DNA of 34,336 nt from Myxococcota bacterium (GTDB lineage: Bacteria > Myxococcota_A > UBA9160 > UBA6930), in the NCBI GenBank assembly GCA_030065975.1, contig JASJCN010000037.1, positions 1-34,336 of the forward strand, written 5' to 3'. Shown in pieces: positions 15,269 to 26,073 of the stretch (its first letter is position 1; each line of letters begins with the position of its first letter). The notes beneath the pieces are model-generated. The model was not told the DNA's origin, did not search any database, and was given only the letters and a program-made list of their open reading frames with translations. The translations under genes and the position numbers were made by a program.

Positions 15269-17788
15269 TCAGAGCTCGGCCGGCTGCTCCTCGAGCTCGA
15301 AGGCCTGGATCTTGTCGCCGACCTTGATGTCGTTGAAGCCCTCGAGGCCGATGCCGCACTCGAAGCCCGACTGCACCTCGCGGACGTCGTCCTTGAAGCG
15401 CTTGAGCGAGGCGAACTTGCCCTCGTAGATCTGCACGCCGTCGCGCAGCAGGCGGCAGCCGGCCCCGCGCTTCATGGTGCCGTCCGTGACGTACGAGCCG
15501 CAGATCGTCCCGACCTTCGGGATGTTGAAGGTCTGGCGCACCTCGGCCTCGCCGAGCATGACCTCCTTGACGGTCGGGGGCAGCAGGCCCGCCATGGCCG
15601 CCCGCACCTCGTCGACCACCTCGTAGATGATCTGGTAGGCGCGGACGTCGATGCCTTCCTGGTCGGCCAGGCGCCGGGCCTTCGCCTCGGGGCGCACGTG
15701 GAAGCCCACGATGATCGCGTCGCTCGCCTTGGCGAGCTGCACGTCGCTCTCGGTCACGCCGCCGACGGCCGCCTGCAGGACCTTCAGGTTGACCTTCTCC
15801 GAGGGGAGCTTGAGCAGGGCATCGCGGAGCGCCTCGGCGGAGCCCTGGGTGTCGGCCTTGATGATCAGGTTCAGCTCGCGCGGGCCCCCGCCCTCGGCCT
15901 GGGCGAAGAGCTCCTCGAGGTTGACCCGCGGCCGCGAAGGCGCCGCCTTGGTCTGCTGGCGCTGCTGGTCCTCGCGGTGGCTCACCACCTCCTTGGCCGC
16001 GCGCTCGCTCTCCACGCAGTGCAGGGCGTCGCCGGCGTCCGGGGCGCTGTTCAGGCCGATCACCTCGACGGGGGTCGACGGGGTCGCTTCCTTCAGCTGC
16101 TCGCCGCGATCGTTCAGCATCGAGCGCACCTTCCCGAAGCTCGTGCCGACGACGATCACGTCGCCGCGCTTGAGCGTGCCCTCCTGCACCAGGATCGTGG
16201 CCACGGGGCCGCGGCCCTTGTCGAGGCGCGACTCGAGCACGACGCCCTTGGCCCGCACGGTGGGGTCGGCCTTCGGCTCGAGCAGCTCCGCCTGGAGCAC
16301 CACGGCCTCGAGCAGCTTCTGCAGGTTGGTGCCCTGGGTCGCCGAGATGTCGACGGCGAGCACCTCGCCGCCGAAGTCCTCGACCACCACGTTGTGCTCC
16401 ATCAGGCGCTGACGCGTGATCGCCGGGTTGGCGTCGGGGAGGTCGATCTTGTTGACCGCGACCACGATCGGCACGCCCGCGGCGTGGGCGTGGTCGATGG
16501 CCTCCTTGGTCTGCGGCATCACGCCCTCGCTCGCAGCCACCACGAGGATCACGACGTCGGTGGCGTTGGCTCCGCGCGCGCGCATGGCGGTGAACGCCGC
16601 GTGGCCGGGCGTGTCGATGAACGTGACCAGGTTCCCGCCCACGTCGACCTGGTAGGCGCCGATGTGCTGCGTGATGCCGCCCGCCTCGCCCGCGACCACG
16701 TTGGCGTTGCGGAGCGCGTCGAGCAGGGAGGTCTTGCCGTGGTCGACGTGGCCCATCACGGTGACCACCGGCGGCCGCGGCTGCAGGTTCTCGTCGCTGC
16801 TCTCGGCGGTGCCGGCGTCGAGGACGGCTTCCTCCTGGAAGCCCACGTCCTGCACCTCGAAGCCGTACTCCTTGGCCACGTTGGTCGCGGTCTCGAGATC
16901 GAGCAGCTGGTTGATCGACACCATGGTGCCGAGGGCCATGAGCTTGCCCTGGATCTCGGCGGCCTTGGCGCCGAGCTGCTTGGCCAGCTCGGCCACGCTG
17001 ATCTGGCCCTCGACGCGGGCGATGCGCTTCTGGGCCTTGGGTGCGGCGGCGGCCGCCGGCTTGGCGACCGCGTCGCGGCGGCGCCGGCGCGGGTTCTGGA
17101 CGGTGCGCGTCTCGGGCGCCGGCGGGCGGCCGGTGGTGCGGCTCGTCACCTGGCGGGCGATCTGCTCCTGCTCGCGCAGGTTCACCACCTCGCGGAACTG
17201 CTTCTTCTTCTGGCCCTTGCGGTCGGGGGCCGTCTCCGGACCGGTGCCCGTGCGCTTCTCGCCGGGACCCCGGCGCTCGGCCTCTTCGGTGTCGGCTCGG
17301 GGACGCGTGGGAATCGCGGGCGTGGCCGACGACTCCTCCTTCGCCTCGGCCGCAGCCGGCGCCTCGGCGGCGGCCGGAGCCACGGTCTCTGCGGGCGGCG
17401 TCTCGGGGGCGACCTCGTCCTCGGCGGCCGGCGGGGCGGTCTCGGGCGTCGCTTCGGGGGCGACCGGGGCCGCGTCGGCGGCGACCTCGGGCGTCTCGGC
17501 CGGGGCGGGCTCGGCAGCCTCGGGGGCGGGCATCTCCTCGGGGGCCGGCTCCGGCGGCGGCGCGGCGGCCTTGCGCCGGCGACGGATCACCGTCCCGCCC
17601 TTGCGCTCCACCCGCGCCTCGGTGACCTGCTTCTTGGGCGCGAGCTTCTCGCGCACCAGGGCGATCTGGTCGTCGTCGAGCGGAGCCATGGCGTTGCGCA
17701 GCTCGACGCCGAGGGCCTTCACCTTCTCGACGAACTCGTTGCGCTCGATCCCGAGCTCTTCTGCGATCTTGTAGGCTCTGGTCGCCAT
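15269..17788 (-). CDS. infB: Translation initiation factor IF-2
   Basis: GTPase that delivers initiator tRNA to the 30S subunit and promotes subunit joining. The 839-residue protein has an N-terminal IF2-N motif (1-50), a long Ala/Pro/Glu-rich linker (about 70-165), a basic stretch, a second IF2-N domain (about 255-310), then the GTPase: G1 GHVDHGKT (346-353), DTPGH (392-396) and NKID (446-449). The C-terminal domains include the [17 protein letters not shown] segment that carries the fMet-tRNA-binding region. It follows nusA after a 102-bp spacer; no clear Shine-Dalgarno precedes the ATG. Confidence 0.98.
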   Translation of the reverse strand: MATRAYKIAEELGIERNEFVEKVKALGVELRNAMAPLDDDQIALVREKLAPKKQVTEARVERKGGTVIRRRRKAAAPPPEPAPEEMPAPEAAEPAPAETPEVAADAAPVAPEATPETAPPAAEDEVAPETPPAETVAPAAAEAPAAAEAKEESSATPAIPTRPRADTEEAERRGPGEKRTGTGPETAPDRKGQKKKQFREVVNLREQEQIARQVTSRTTGRPPAPETRTVQNPRRRRRDAVAKPAAAAAPKAQKRIARVEGQISVAELAKQLGAKAAEIQGKLMALGTMVSINQLLDLETATNVAKEYGFEVQDVGFQEEAVLDAGTAESSDENLQPRPPVVTVMGHVDHGKTSLLDALRNANVVAGEAGGITQHIGAYQVDVGGNLVTFIDTPGHAAFTAMRARGANATDVVILVVAASEGVMPQTKEAIDHAHAAGVPIVVAVNKIDLPDANPAITRQRLMEHNVVVEDFGGEVLAVDISATQGTNLQKLLEAVVLQAELLEPKADPTVRAKGVVLESRLDKGRGPVATILVQEGTLKRGDVIVVGTSFGKVRSMLNDRGEQLKEATPSTPVEVIGLNSAPDAGDALHCVESERAAKEVVSHREDQQRQQTKAAPSRPRVNLEELFAQAEGGGPRELNLIIKADTQGSAEALRDALLKLPSEKVNLKVLQAAVGGVTESDVQLAKASDAIIVGFHVRPEAKARRLADQEGIDVRAYQIIYEVVDEVRAAMAGLLPPTVKEVMLGEAEVRQTFNIPKVGTICGSYVTDGTMKRGAGCRLLRDGVQIYEGKFASLKRFKDDVREVQSGFECGIGLEGFNDIKVGDKIQAFELEEQPAEL

Positions 17789-17863
17789 GCGGTGGGGTCT
17801 GATACCTGCTCTTGGGGACTTTGTCGAAGGGGGGCTCGGGCGGGCCCTCGCCGCCCGCAGCCC

Positions 17864-17890
17864 GATGGGCTCGATGGGCTGGATGGGGCT
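17864..17890. repeat. Three 9-bp tandem repeats between nusA and infB
   Basis: GATGGGCTC, GATGGGCTG and GATGGGGCT follow one another, ending against the nusA stop codon. In the minus-strand RNA the outer copies form CAGCCC/GGGCTG stems, so a small hairpin sits right after nusA. This may be a slippage-derived repeat with a role in mRNA processing, or none. Confidence 0.4.
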
Positions 17891-19222
17891 CTAGGCCGAC
17901 TCGCCGCCGGACGGAGCGGGGGCCTCGCTCTCGGCGGCCTGGGCCGCCGCGGCCTCGGCCTCCGCCTTTGCGATCTCTTCCTGGCGCTTCACGGCCAGCT
18001 CGGCCGCCTTCGCCTTGATGTTCGCGGCGCCTTCCTCGTCGACGCCGGGCAGCGAGGTCAGGAGCTCGACCTGGCTGCCGGCCAGATCCTCGAGCGACGC
18101 GATGCCCTGCTGGGTCAGCAGGTCGGCCTCGGGCTCGCCGCAGCCCTCCACGACGGAGACGGCCTCGGCAATCCAGCGCGCCGTCTCGCGGATGTCGGAC
18201 TCGCTCGTGATGTCGATGCGCCAGCCCGTCAGCTGGACCGCCAGGCGGACGTTCTGACCGCGCCGGCCGATCGCCAGGGAGAGCTGGTCGTCGGGGACGA
18301 CGACCACCATCGACTTCTCGTTCTCGTCGATGATGACCTTGGAGACCTGGGCCGGAGACAGCGCGCTGCACACGTAGCGGGCCGGGTCCGGGCTCCACGG
18401 CACGATGTCGATGCGCTCGCCGCGCAGCTCCTGCACCACGGACTGCACGCGGCTGCCCTTCATGCCCACGCAGGCGCCCACCGGATCGACGTCGCCGTCG
18501 CGCGAGGCGACCGCGATCTTGGAGCGACCGCCCGGCTCGCGCGCGGCGGACTCGATGGTCACGATGCCCTCGTAGATCTCGGGCACCTCCTGGGCGAAGA
18601 GCTTGATCAGCATGTCGATCGACGCTCGCGAGAGCACGATCTGCGGACCCTTGGCCTCGTTGTTCACGTCCGCCACGTAGGCGCGGATGCGGTCGCCGGG
18701 CCGGTAGTTCTCCCGCGGCACCTGCTCCTTCGCGGGCAGCAGCGCCTCGGCGCGGCCCAGGTCGACGATGATCGAGCCCTTCTCGAAGCGGCGCACGATG
18801 CCGTTGACGATCTCGCCCTTCCGGTCCTTGTACTCGTCGTAGACGATGTCGCGCTCGGCGTCGCGAACGCGCTGGATGATCACCTGCTTGGCGGTCTGGG
18901 CCAGGATCCGCCCGAAGTCGCGGGTGTCCATCTTGATGCCGATCTCGTCGCCGACCTCGGCCTCGGGATCGAACTCGCGGGCGTTGTCCACGCTGATGTG
19001 GTTCTCGGCGTCGGTCACCACCTCGACGACCTCGCGGAACTCGAACAGCTCGATCTCGCTGGTCTCCTCGTTGAAGCGGGCCTCGATCTCCTTCTCGAGA
19101 CCGTGGCGCTTGCGCGCGGCCTGCTTCATCGCCTCCTCGAGGGCGCCGATGATCGTCGACTTGTCGATGCCCTTGTCCTTGGCGATCTGGTCGATCTCTC
19201 GCTTGAGCGGGGCAATGTTCAT
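17891..19222 (-). CDS. nusA: Transcription termination/antitermination factor NusA
   Basis: RNA polymerase-associated factor governing pausing, termination and rRNA antitermination. The 443-residue protein has the N-terminal polymerase-binding domain (1-130), an S1 domain ([21 protein letters not shown], about 135-200), KH1 ([14 protein letters not shown], around 240) and KH2 ([19 protein letters not shown], around 310-335). It ends with a helix-hairpin-helix-like segment and an Ala/Glu-rich tail ([15 protein letters not shown]). The ATG chosen gives [11 protein letters not shown], a normal start; extending upstream gives unlike sequence. It lies 47 bp after rimP. Confidence 0.97.
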   Translation of the reverse strand: MNIAPLKREIDQIAKDKGIDKSTIIGALEEAMKQAARKRHGLEKEIEARFNEETSEIELFEFREVVEVVTDAENHISVDNAREFDPEAEVGDEIGIKMDTRDFGRILAQTAKQVIIQRVRDAERDIVYDEYKDRKGEIVNGIVRRFEKGSIIVDLGRAEALLPAKEQVPRENYRPGDRIRAYVADVNNEAKGPQIVLSRASIDMLIKLFAQEVPEIYEGIVTIESAAREPGGRSKIAVASRDGDVDPVGACVGMKGSRVQSVVQELRGERIDIVPWSPDPARYVCSALSPAQVSKVIIDENEKSMVVVVPDDQLSLAIGRRGQNVRLAVQLTGWRIDITSESDIRETARWIAEAVSVVEGCGEPEADLLTQQGIASLEDLAGSQVELLTSLPGVDEEGAANIKAKAAELAVKRQEEIAKAEAEAAAAQAAESEAPAPSGGESA

Positions 19223-19269
19223 CGTCGGGATTCCATTCTTCGGAAGTAGGTCGGAGAGCCGGTCGGGCT

Positions 19270-19764
19270 TCAGGCCTGGGCGGCGAAGTCGTCGCGGGTG
19301 AATTCGTAGATCCGGTTGGCGCGGGAGACGTCGGCGAAAGGCACCTCCACTTCGCCGTCGTCGACCTCCAGGCACGCCACGTCGCCGACGAACGACACCA
19401 GCACGCCGGTGAAGCGCTTGCGGCCGTCGATGGGCGTGCGGGTGTCGAGCTTGATGCGGCTGCCGATCGCGGCCTGGAAGTCCTTCTCGCGGCTGAGCAC
19501 CCGGTCGAGCCCGGGCGAAGACACCTCGAGGTTGTATCGCGAGGGGATCACGTCGCCGGCGTCGAGGTGGGTGCCGATCTCGCGCGACAGGCGCGCGCAA
19601 GCGTCGACTCCGACCCGTCCGTCGCCGGACTCGGTGTCCACGATCACGCGCACGGCCCAGGGCGCACGTCCCCGGCGCTGGTCGACGTCGACCAGCTCGA
19701 AACCGTGGTCCCGTACGATGGGCTCCACCAGCGCGCGAATCTCCTCCGGGATGTCTCGGTACAC
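19270..19764 (-). CDS. rimP: Ribosome maturation factor RimP
   Basis: Needed for assembly of the 30S head. The 164-residue protein shows the RimP N-domain ([23 protein letters not shown]), the [29 protein letters not shown] signature, and a C-terminal SH3-like domain ([21 protein letters not shown]). The GTG chosen gives the usual length; an in-frame extension to 19884 adds unrelated residues. First gene of the rimP-nusA-infB-DUF503-rbfA-truB series. Confidence 0.95.
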   Translation of the reverse strand: MYRDIPEEIRALVEPIVRDHGFELVDVDQRRGRAPWAVRVIVDTESGDGRVGVDACARLSREIGTHLDAGDVIPSRYNLEVSSPGLDRVLSREKDFQAAIGSRIKLDTRTPIDGRKRFTGVLVSFVGDVACLEVDDGEVEVPFADVSRANRIYEFTRDDFAAQA

Positions 19765-19919
19765 CCTAGTTGCCTGGTCCGTTCGACCGGAATGTCGTGA
19801 GTGAAAGTGTGCCCAGGTCGGGCTCGGGAACTGTGGACGCGAGTAGCCGGCGCCAGAAACAGAAAAAGTGGACTCAGCGCCCACTCAATCCCGCGTCTGG
19901 CCGCGACTAAAGCCGCCGT

Positions 19920-19948
19920 AAACTATCCAAACCATTGAGTTTCTGCAA
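19920..19948 (-). promoter_or_regulatory. Weak promoter candidate upstream of rimP
   Basis: In the AT-richer part of the 247-bp pyrD-rimP gap, TTGCAG and TAGTTT are separated by 17 bp on the minus strand. Each matches only half of the sigma-70 consensus. The size of the gap and the change from pyrimidine genes to the nusA block make a promoter here plausible. Confidence 0.25.
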
Positions 19949-19991
19949 TGCGACGCGCCCGCGTTGCCCCCCTAGGGGAGCACCCGCGGGG

Positions 19992-20006
19992 GGCCCGGCT
20001 CGGGCC
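19992..20006 (-). terminator. Hairpin after pyrD
   Basis: GGCCCG-AGC-CGGGCC forms a 6-bp GC stem 5 nt past the pyrD stop on the minus strand, followed by C-rich sequence and the palindrome CCCCTAGGGG. No U-tract is present, so termination would be partial or Rho-dependent. Confidence 0.35.
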
Positions 20007-20011
20007 GCTGC

Positions 20012-20932
20012 TCAGGAGTGCTCGAGAGCCCCGATCAGCTCGCGGACCGAGGCCACGCCGTGACGCTCGCAGTAGGCGGCGATGCCGTCGGCCACCTCGC
20101 CGGCCGCCGCCGGGTTGAGATAGCTGGCCGTCCCCACCTGGATGGCGGTCGCGCCGCACAGGAGGAACGCTACGGCGTCCTCGCCGGTGCTGATTCCCCC
20201 AACCCCGCAGATCGGGATCGAGACGGCCTGGGCGCACTGCCACACCATGCGCAGGGCCACGGGGCGGATGGCGGGGCCCGAGAGCCCGCCGAGGCCGTTC
20301 GAGAGCATCGGCCGGCGGGTCTCCACGTCGACCTCGAGCGCCTGCACGGTGTTGATGGCGGCGATCCCCGAGGCGCCCTCCCCCTCACACACCCGGGCCA
20401 TCTCGGCGATGCTCGTGACGTTCGGGGAGAGCTTCACCACCAGCGGCAGGGTGGTCGCCTGACGGCAGGCCCGCACCAGGCGGCCCAGCGCATCGGGGCT
20501 CTGACCGAACTCGATCCCGCCGGCCTTCACGTGAGGACACGACGCGTTGATCTCGAGGCCGGCCACCTTGGGCACGCCGGTCAGCCGCTTGCAGACCTCG
20601 GCGTAGAGCTCGATCTCGGTGCCGAAGACGCTCGCGATCACGGGCACGCCGTCGGGGACCGCCGGGAGCTTCTCCTCGATGAACGCCTCGACGCCCACGT
20701 TCTCGAGGCTGATGGCGTTGAGCATGCCGGCCGGCGTCTCGGCGATGCGCGGCGGCGGGTTCCCGTGCCGCGGCTCGAGGGTGAGGCTCTTGGCGACGAA
20801 GCCGCCGAGCCGTCGCAGGTCGAGGAAGGGCTCGAGCTCGACGCCGTAGCCGAAGGTGCCCGACGCGGTGAGCACCGGGTTGCGCAGGGGGATGCCCGCG
20901 AACTCCACCGAGAGATCGGGCGTGGTGCTCAC
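20012..20932 (-). CDS. pyrD: Dihydroorotate dehydrogenase, class 1B catalytic subunit
   Basis: Oxidises dihydroorotate to orotate with FMN. The 306-residue TIM-barrel has the catalytic Cys132 in NASCPHVKAGG, the class 1B feature (Ser in class 2), plus NPVLTASGTFGYG and the phosphate-binding ICGVGGISTGEDA. The GTG start overlaps the pyrK stop (GTGA) and has GGGAG seven bases upstream. With PyrK it forms the NAD-dependent heterotetramer. Confidence 0.97.
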   Translation of the reverse strand: MSTTPDLSVEFAGIPLRNPVLTASGTFGYGVELEPFLDLRRLGGFVAKSLTLEPRHGNPPPRIAETPAGMLNAISLENVGVEAFIEEKLPAVPDGVPVIASVFGTEIELYAEVCKRLTGVPKVAGLEINASCPHVKAGGIEFGQSPDALGRLVRACRQATTLPLVVKLSPNVTSIAEMARVCEGEGASGIAAINTVQALEVDVETRRPMLSNGLGGLSGPAIRPVALRMVWQCAQAVSIPICGVGGISTGEDAVAFLLCGATAIQVGTASYLNPAAAGEVADGIAAYCERHGVASVRELIGALEHS

Positions 20933-21771
20933 GGCAGGGCTCCCAGGTCGAGCTCCTTGGCGTCGAAGACCGGCCCGTCGCGGCAGACGAGATGCAGGGC
21001 GTCGCCCCGGCTGCGAACGGCGCAGCCGAGGCAGATGCCGAAGCCGCAGGCCATGCGGTTCTCGAGGGAGAGGTGGCAGGGATGCCCCGCCTTCTCGGCG
21101 AGCTCGGCGACCGCGACCATCATCGGCGTGGGGCCGCAGGCGTAGATCCGCAGGGGCGAGCCGGCCCCGAGCCACGGCTCGAGGGGTGCGGTCACGAGCC
21201 CGTGGTGTCCGGCGCTGCCGTCGTCGGTCGCGAGCTCGAGGGGAACGCCGAGCGCCTCGAAGTCGGCGAGGGCCATCAGGTCGTCCTGGCTGCGCGCGCC
21301 GAGGAGGACGCGGAGCGGCGCGCCCGCGTCGCGCAGGGTGCGCGCGAGCTCGAAGAGCGAGGCGATGCCGGTGCCGCCGCCGACGAGCACGGCCTCTTCG
21401 CCCGGCTGCGGCATCGGGAACGGAACGCCCAGCGGGCCGACGAGAGCGAGGGAATCGCCGGGCTGACACTCCGCGAGGAGCGCCGTCCCCCGGCCGACGA
21501 CCTTGTAGAGCACCTCGAGGCAGCGGGTGCCATCGGGCTCGGTCGAGCCCTCGCCGGTCAACCGGAAGGCGGCCATCGGGCGCGGCAAGAGCGGGTCGTG
21601 GCGCGCGACTCCGGTCCCCGAGAGGTGGATCATCACGAACTGCCCCGGAGCCGCTGCGGGCCACGAGTCGGGTGCTTCCAGCACGAGCCGAATGCAGCCG
21701 CGCTCGGGCTCGTTCGAGCGCACGCGCAGCACGCAGCGTTGCGGGGCGGCCGGGGTCACGGCGTCGCTCAC
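20929..21771 (-). CDS. pyrK: Dihydroorotate dehydrogenase electron transfer subunit
   Basis: Iron-sulfur flavoprotein passing electrons from PyrD FMN to NAD. The 280-residue protein has a FAD-binding barrel (RPMA at about 64), an NAD-binding fold (LVGGGTGIASLF, 129-140) and four [2Fe-2S] cysteines: C242, C247, C250 and C263. The GTG start has GAGG five bases upstream and overlaps the rimI stop (GTGA). The class 1B pair PyrK-PyrD signals NAD-linked, not quinone-linked, pyrimidine synthesis. Confidence 0.96.
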   Translation of the reverse strand: MSDAVTPAAPQRCVLRVRSNEPERGCIRLVLEAPDSWPAAAPGQFVMIHLSGTGVARHDPLLPRPMAAFRLTGEGSTEPDGTRCLEVLYKVVGRGTALLAECQPGDSLALVGPLGVPFPMPQPGEEAVLVGGGTGIASLFELARTLRDAGAPLRVLLGARSQDDLMALADFEALGVPLELATDDGSAGHHGLVTAPLEPWLGAGSPLRIYACGPTPMMVAVAELAEKAGHPCHLSLENRMACGFGICLGCAVRSRGDALHLVCRDGPVFDAKELDLGALP

Positions 21772-22222
21772 AGGGTCCTCGTCATGCGGATGGCATCCTC
21801 ACCGCCGCGGTAATAGCGCTCCCTCCGTCCGACGGCGACGAAGCCCGCGGCCGCGTAGAAGGCGAGCGCCGCCTCGTTGCCCGCGCGCACCTCGAGGTGC
21901 ACCGCGGAGAGCGGCGCCGCGGCGCGCTCCCGCACGATCAGATCGGCGAGCAGCCGCGCGCCCACGCCGCGGCGCCGATGGGGCGCCCCGACGGCGATCC
22001 AGGCGATCTCGAGCTCGTCGACCACGCGGCGGGCGAGCGCGAAGCCCGCGATCTCGCGGCCCCTCCGCGCGACGTGGAGCCGTCCGGTCGCCGCGGCGAG
22101 GGCCGCCTCGAGGTCGGCCCGCCCGGGGCCACCGGGAAACGCCACGGCGGCCAGGTCGGCCACCGCCGCGAGCTCTTCCGGATGGGCCGGCCCCGGAGCG
22201 AAGCCCGGCGCCGCGCACGCGC

Positions 22223-22226
<4 letters not shown>
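21768..22226 (-). CDS. rimI: GNAT acetyltransferase, ribosomal S18-alanine N-acetyltransferase-like
   Basis: A 152-residue GNAT protein. The acetyl-CoA loop GAPHRRRGVGARLL and the RimI-type C-terminal signature EVRAGNEAALAFYAAAGF...RRERYYRGGEDAIRM are clear. RimI acetylates the N-terminal Ala of ribosomal protein S18, though some homologues have other targets. The only workable start is a TTG whose last two bases share the ntrX stop (TTGA). It sits between ntrX and pyrK rather than with tsaB, where it is often found. Confidence 0.88.
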
Positions 22227-23572
<1,346 letters not shown>

Positions 23573-23577
23573 GACGC

Positions 23578-25971
23578 TCAAGCGGCCACCGGGAGCTCGA
23601 TCACGAAGCGGGTTCCGGTGGGCTTGTTCTCGCGCACGCGGATGTAGCCGTGGTGATCGGCGATGATGCGGGAGACGATGGCCAGGCCGAGGCCCGTCCC
23701 GTGGGCCTTCGTCGAGAAGTAGGGCTCGAAGATGCGACGGCGATCGTCGGGGCGGATGCCCGTGCCGTCGTCGGCGACCTCGAGGCGCACGGTCTGGAGC
23801 GGTCCGTCGTGGACCGTGCGCACGACGACCTGCCCGGAGCCGCGCCCGGCCTCCTCCACCGCCGCACGCGCGTTGTCGATCAGGTTGGTGAGCACGCGGC
23901 GGATCTGCTCGCGGTCGATCTCGACCTTCGGCAGGTCGCTCCCGAGCTCGGTCTCGAAGCTCACGCCCTCGGTCTCCGCGTAGCTCGACACCGCCTCCTG
24001 GACGAGCTGGTTCAGGTCGTCGGGCCGCGGCTTCGCCTGGGGCAGGCGCGCGAAGTTCGAGAACTCGTTCACCAGCACCTTCAGGCCGTCGACGTGGCTC
24101 GTGATGGTGTCGACGCACTCGTCGAGCACCTTGCGGTCCTCGGGGTTCTCGGCGAGCCGGCGTCCGAAGCGACGCCGGATGCGCTGGGCCGAGAGCTGGA
24201 TCGGCGTCAGCGGGTTCTTGATCTCGTGGGCGATGCGCCGGGCGACCTCGCGCCAGGCCGCCATGCGCTGGGCGCGCACCTCCTGGGTGTAGTCGTCGAA
24301 CACGAACACCCCGCCGAGAGGACGGCCGTCGTCGTCCTGGAGCAGCGAGAGCGTCACCACCAGGGTCCACACCTCGTCGCCCGTCGGGCTCGGCAGCTGC
24401 ACCTGCTGGCGCACGCTCTCGCGGATGCCGGGGCGCGTCTGCTGCTGGAGCCCGCGCAGCACGCCCTGCACCTCGGGCCCGATGGGCATGTCCTCGAGCT
24501 TGGTATCGAGGCCCGCGCCCGGCGGGATGCCGAGCAGGCGCTGGGCGGCGGGGTTGATCGTCGAGACGCGGCCCTCGGCGTCGATGGAGAGCACGCCCGC
24601 GTCGACGTTGCGCAGCACCGTCTCCATGTAGCGACGGCGCTGATCGAGCTCGGTGTTCGAGCGCTCGAGCCCGGAGAGGGCCTCGCGCAGGTCCTGGGTC
24701 ATCTGATTGAACGAGACGACGAGGCCGCCGATCTCGTCGGTGGAGCTCTGCTCGATCACCACGTCGAGATCGCCACCCGCCACCTTGTCGGTGCCCTCGG
24801 CGAGGGCGCGGATGGGACCGGTGATGCTGCGCGACATGCGCAGGCCCCACCACAGCGCGAAGAGCACCGTGACCAGGGAGAAGAGCATCAGAACCAGCTG
24901 ATAGACGCCCGCGATGCGGCCGCGGAAGGGCTGGATGGTGCGGTACTCCTCCACCGCCGAGCGGATCTTCCCGACCTTGTAGACCAGCGGATGCGGCACC
25001 AGGTGGTTCACCACCACGGCGCCCACGACCTCGTCGGAACGGGCGGGATCCGACGAGCGGATCGGCACGCCCCCGCGGATCACGTCGCCGATCTCTGTGC
25101 CGGTGGAGTCGACGAGGGTGAGGCTCCGTCCGAGGAGCGCCTCGCGCACCACGTCGCTCTCCCGCGCCACGAAGGCGGCGTCGGGGATCTCGGGGTTGAC
25201 CAACGTGGCGAGGGGCTCGGCCTCGGCGAAGGGGAAGACCTGCACCACGCCGAGGTTGTACTCGCGCTGCTTGTCCTGCAGGAAGCGTTCGAGCCGCTCG
25301 CGGTTGTCCTCGCGCAGGAGCCGCGAGTCGGTGATCTGCTGGGCGATCTGCCGACCGTAGTGGAGGGCGCTCTGTGCCCAGGCGTCGTAGTAGGCCTCGG
25401 CCACGTCGCCCGACTCCTCGATCGCGCGGTCCATCTGCAGGCCGAACCAGGCGTTGATCGAGGCGGTGATGAACGAGGACGACACCGTGAACTGGATCGC
25501 CGAGGGGATGGCGGCCACGATGAAGAGCGCCATCACGAGCTTCAAGCTGAGCCGGGAGCCGAGGGTGCCGTCACGGCGCTCGAACACGAGCTTCACGAGG
25601 TTGCGGCCGATCAGGTAGACCAGCAGCACGATCAGCACGACCAGCAGGGCGTTCAGGGCGAGGAAGAGCAGCGAGTCGCCGAAGGGGAGCGCCCCGGGCA
25701 GGCTCGCCACCTCGCGCTCGACCAGCACGACCGCGGCGATGGCGATCAGGACGAGAGCGGTGAAGACGACGTCCCGCCGGCGCCGGCGGCGCTCGGCATC
25801 CGGGAGCCCGTCCGGGAGCCCGGGCGGGAGCCCGGCCTGCAGCTGGGCCGGAAGCGGAGGCCCGGAGGCTCCCGGATCGGAGGGGGCGCTCGGGGCGCCG
25901 CGAGCGGCCTCTTCGAGCTCGCTTCGCCGCGGCTCGTCGGGCTGGCTCTCGGGTCGCGTCTCGGACGGCAT
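23578..25971 (-). CDS. Sensor histidine kinase, NtrY-like
   Basis: A 797-residue inner-membrane kinase. After a Pro/Gly/Glu-rich N-terminal cytoplasmic stretch (1-62) come TM helices at about 68-85, 100-121 and 143-165, a periplasmic sensor region (about 165-350), a fourth TM (about 356-377), HAMP (378-430), PAS (440-560), the dimerisation/phospho-acceptor box ARRIAHEIKNPLTP (His582) and an ATPase with N box (NLIDNARAA), DDGTGI and FEPYFSTKAHGTGLGLAI. This topology and the H-box match NtrY. It is first of the run ntrY-ntrX-rimI-pyrK-pyrD, shares a 102-bp spacer with the divergent TPR gene, and has GGGA before its ATG. Confidence 0.94.
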   Translation of the reverse strand: MPSETRPESQPDEPRRSELEEAARGAPSAPSDPGASGPPLPAQLQAGLPPGLPDGLPDAERRRRRRDVVFTALVLIAIAAVVLVEREVASLPGALPFGDSLLFLALNALLVVLIVLLVYLIGRNLVKLVFERRDGTLGSRLSLKLVMALFIVAAIPSAIQFTVSSSFITASINAWFGLQMDRAIEESGDVAEAYYDAWAQSALHYGRQIAQQITDSRLLREDNRERLERFLQDKQREYNLGVVQVFPFAEAEPLATLVNPEIPDAAFVARESDVVREALLGRSLTLVDSTGTEIGDVIRGGVPIRSSDPARSDEVVGAVVVNHLVPHPLVYKVGKIRSAVEEYRTIQPFRGRIAGVYQLVLMLFSLVTVLFALWWGLRMSRSITGPIRALAEGTDKVAGGDLDVVIEQSSTDEIGGLVVSFNQMTQDLREALSGLERSNTELDQRRRYMETVLRNVDAGVLSIDAEGRVSTINPAAQRLLGIPPGAGLDTKLEDMPIGPEVQGVLRGLQQQTRPGIRESVRQQVQLPSPTGDEVWTLVVTLSLLQDDDGRPLGGVFVFDDYTQEVRAQRMAAWREVARRIAHEIKNPLTPIQLSAQRIRRRFGRRLAENPEDRKVLDECVDTITSHVDGLKVLVNEFSNFARLPQAKPRPDDLNQLVQEAVSSYAETEGVSFETELGSDLPKVEIDREQIRRVLTNLIDNARAAVEEAGRGSGQVVVRTVHDGPLQTVRLEVADDGTGIRPDDRRRIFEPYFSTKAHGTGLGLAIVSRIIADHHGYIRVRENKPTGTRFVIELPVAA

Positions 25972-25994
25972 GGCGTTCCCGTAAGGGTCCGAAA

Positions 25995-26023
25995 ATCCTA
26001 TTCAAACCGCCACACCCCGGCAA
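25995..26023 (-). promoter_or_regulatory. Sigma-70-like promoter for the ntrY unit
   Basis: On the minus strand TTGCCG (26018-26023) and TAGGAT (25995-26000) are 17 bp apart, each matching 4 of 6 consensus bases, and the expected transcription start is about 15-20 nt before the ntrY ATG. It lies in the AT-richest part of the divergent spacer. A matching promoter for the plus-strand TPR gene is not obvious. Confidence 0.45.
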
Positions 26024-26073
26024 CGCACCGAGGGTCAAGAAGCCGCCCCGATGAGCCGATGCACGGAGGGCCC

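Noticed and set aside
19885-20000. tRNA or small RNA gene in the pyrD-rimP gap
   Set aside because: No cloverleaf, T-loop sequence or CCA end could be found on either strand.
25999-26004. TATTCA as a -10 for the plus-strand TPR gene
   Set aside because: The 17-bp-upstream hexamer (TTCCCG) does not resemble a -35, and the minus-strand promoter overlaps it with better matches.
23650-26073. Plus-strand upstream extension of the TPR frame across ntrY
   Set aside because: This part is antisense to a clear histidine kinase and shows no TPR pattern; the repeats begin only after 26074.
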